From the NCBI GenBank assembly GCA_003342895.1, contig PTFA01000496.1, positions 124,001 to 188,000 of the forward strand: DNA of 64,000 nt, read 5' to 3'. A model generated the notes under the pieces. The model was not told where the DNA came from. It did no database searches and saw only the letters and a list, made by a program, of their open reading frames with translations. The stretch is from Casuarius casuarius. Lineage: Eukaryota > Chordata > Aves > Casuariiformes > Casuariidae. Position numbers and translations under genes: made by a program. Of this stretch, positions 63,168-64,000 are shown piece by piece; the first letter of the stretch is position 1; each line of letters begins with the position of its first letter.

Positions 63168-63195
63168 GGGGCAGGTTGGGGCAGGGAGTGGGGGG
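63168..63195 (+). other. Predicted G-quadruplex motif
   Basis: G runs of 4 (63168), 4 (63178), 3 (63184) and 6 (63190) are separated by loops of 6, 2 and 3 bases. This meets the standard G3+N1-7 quadruplex rule on the sense strand, so it would also be present in the BNC2 pre-mRNA. Confidence 0.65.
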
Positions 63196-63726
63196 TGTGT
63201 GTGTGAAGCTGGAGAAACGGTAAGAAGTAGACACACGAGCACTTTACGAGTAGTTTGCAGTTAGCGTTATGATGATAAGCACAACTGTGCTTTTATGCTC
63301 ATGTAATAACTCTGGTCAGCGTGGACAGGCCGTCACAGTAAGCATTTCCTGTACAGTACTTAGCAACTTTAGCTGGAGCGTACGCCATCTGACACCAGGA
63401 AGGCGAGGAGCAGCTCTACGGAGAGAGGGGCTGCCAGGAGTACTGTTTATCACTCATGTGTGTGCACACTGCATGCGTCTATTCAGAACTCATTTGTGGA
63501 TGATGATGAGGATGCTGTGAATTTGCTTTGATTAATTTGGTTTATGTTTCTCATATCGTCTGGTTGAGTCAGTATCCATCAGGACAACAGTGTAAGTGAG
63601 AGTACAGCTGACAAAAAACAATTTCATGGTCAAGACTTTAAATAAAGTCTGTATTTTATTGGTTTCAGATATTATTTTCTTTTGTCTTTTTTTTAACCAG
63701 ATATGTCTGGATTGGAATGTGAATTT
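63196..63726. other. Intronic DNA, nothing specific recognised
   Basis: A short GT run at 63195-63203, followed by moderately CpG-bearing sequence at 63360-63430 without a recognisable gene. Confidence 0.5.
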
Positions 63727-63803
63727 GTTCTCTTTCTCTCTCTCTCTCTCTCTCTCCTCTTTCTTTCTCTCTTTTCTCCTTCTCTCTTCTCTCTCTCTCT
63801 TTT
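63727..63803. repeat. (CT)n polypyrimidine microsatellite
   Basis: About 75 bases of C and T only, including a long CT run. It accounts for the Arg/Glu/Lys-rich minus-strand frame and the Ser/Leu-rich plus-strand frame here. Confidence 0.94.
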
Positions 63804-64000
63804 GTGATCTCAATTTAGCAAAAGATTAGAAAGCTGATCTTATCACAAGGTAAGCTCAGCCTTCATAAGTGCAGTGTGGGGATATGCATAATTACACTTC
63901 TGCGCCTCAAAACAGCAACAATGCCTTACTTGCTTGTGTGAAAGGAGTGTTTTCCCTGTGGGAGAAAAACAAGGAATGCTCTCCACTTTTTTACGCCCTT

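Larger units (their letters stand above)
43718..64000 (+). other. BNC2: BNC2 intron downstream of the large exon (5' part)
   Basis: The terminal BNC2 exon should encode about 230 further residues, including the rest of finger 4 and fingers 5-6. Such an exon would give a long, easily recognised reading frame. None is present up to 64000, so the intron is at least 20.3 kb and the exon lies beyond the window. Confidence 0.85.

Noticed and set aside
63532..63829. Arg/Glu-rich minus-strand frame and Ser/Leu-rich plus-strand frame
   Set aside because: Translations of the CT microsatellite at 63727-63803.
43737..64000. Terminal BNC2 exon
   Set aside because: The expected HSANINLHRK start and the final C2H2 pair would give a reading frame of over 200 codons. 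No such frame exists here.
1..64000. Full-length or young CR1 LINEs, endogenous retroviruses, DNA transposons, tRNA/rRNA genes, CRISPR arrays
   Set aside because: No reverse transcriptase, integrase or transposase reading frames, no paired long terminal repeats, no cloverleaf-type sequences and no regularly spaced direct repeats were seen.

Overview
This window is almost entirely intronic DNA from a vertebrate. The only protein-coding sequence I can support is one large internal exon of basonuclin 2 (BNC2), a nuclear C2H2 zinc-finger protein, on the + strand at 41751-43717. The organism looks like a sauropsid and most probably a bird. The sequence is AT-rich with low CpG, has few recognisable young interspersed repeats, and carries only eroded SINE/LINE-like fragments of the kind found across amniotes. 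The BNC2 peptide is close to the human protein as I remember it. BNC2 is Z-linked in chicken, which would fit, but nothing in the window proves the species or the chromosome.

Layout: positions 1-41750 are the 3' part of the intron before the large exon. This stretch holds microsatellites (notably 23933-24096, 24637-24687, 26809-26856, 36749-36808, 38380-38525 and 39771-39803) and several degraded ancient repeats (about 3930-4035, 20380-20710, 27830-28022, 31320-31390 and 33212-33280). It also has one small CpG-dense patch (25241-25348) and several blocks that look like conserved non-coding regulatory DNA, the best at 31830-32430 and 25735-26210. The preceding BNC2 exon was not found.

The exon at 41751-43717 runs from a good acceptor (polypyrimidine tract plus CAG) to a donor with the unusual sequence GTCAGT. 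It encodes 655 complete codons plus two bases. It contains zinc fingers 1-2, a basic nuclear localisation motif, an acidic stretch, two sumoylation-type motifs, finger 3 and only the cysteine half of finger 4. Positions 43718-64000 are the next intron; the terminal exon, with the rest of finger 4 and the last finger pair, is not in the window. This intron carries a GC-rich antisense ORF patch (47798-48166), a purine-rich block of unknown origin (about 50640-52670), a cluster of ambiguous bases (55472-55598) and several enhancer-like blocks (54290-54485, 55080-55440, 56980-57520, 60100-60545, 62590-63160).

I see no operon, CRISPR array, RNA gene, intact mobile element or new gene system. The observations most worth checking are a possible intron-retained or prematurely polyadenylated BNC2 isoform, the CpG patch, the GC-rich antisense patch, and the candidate enhancers, two of which share a 23-base word with one mismatch.
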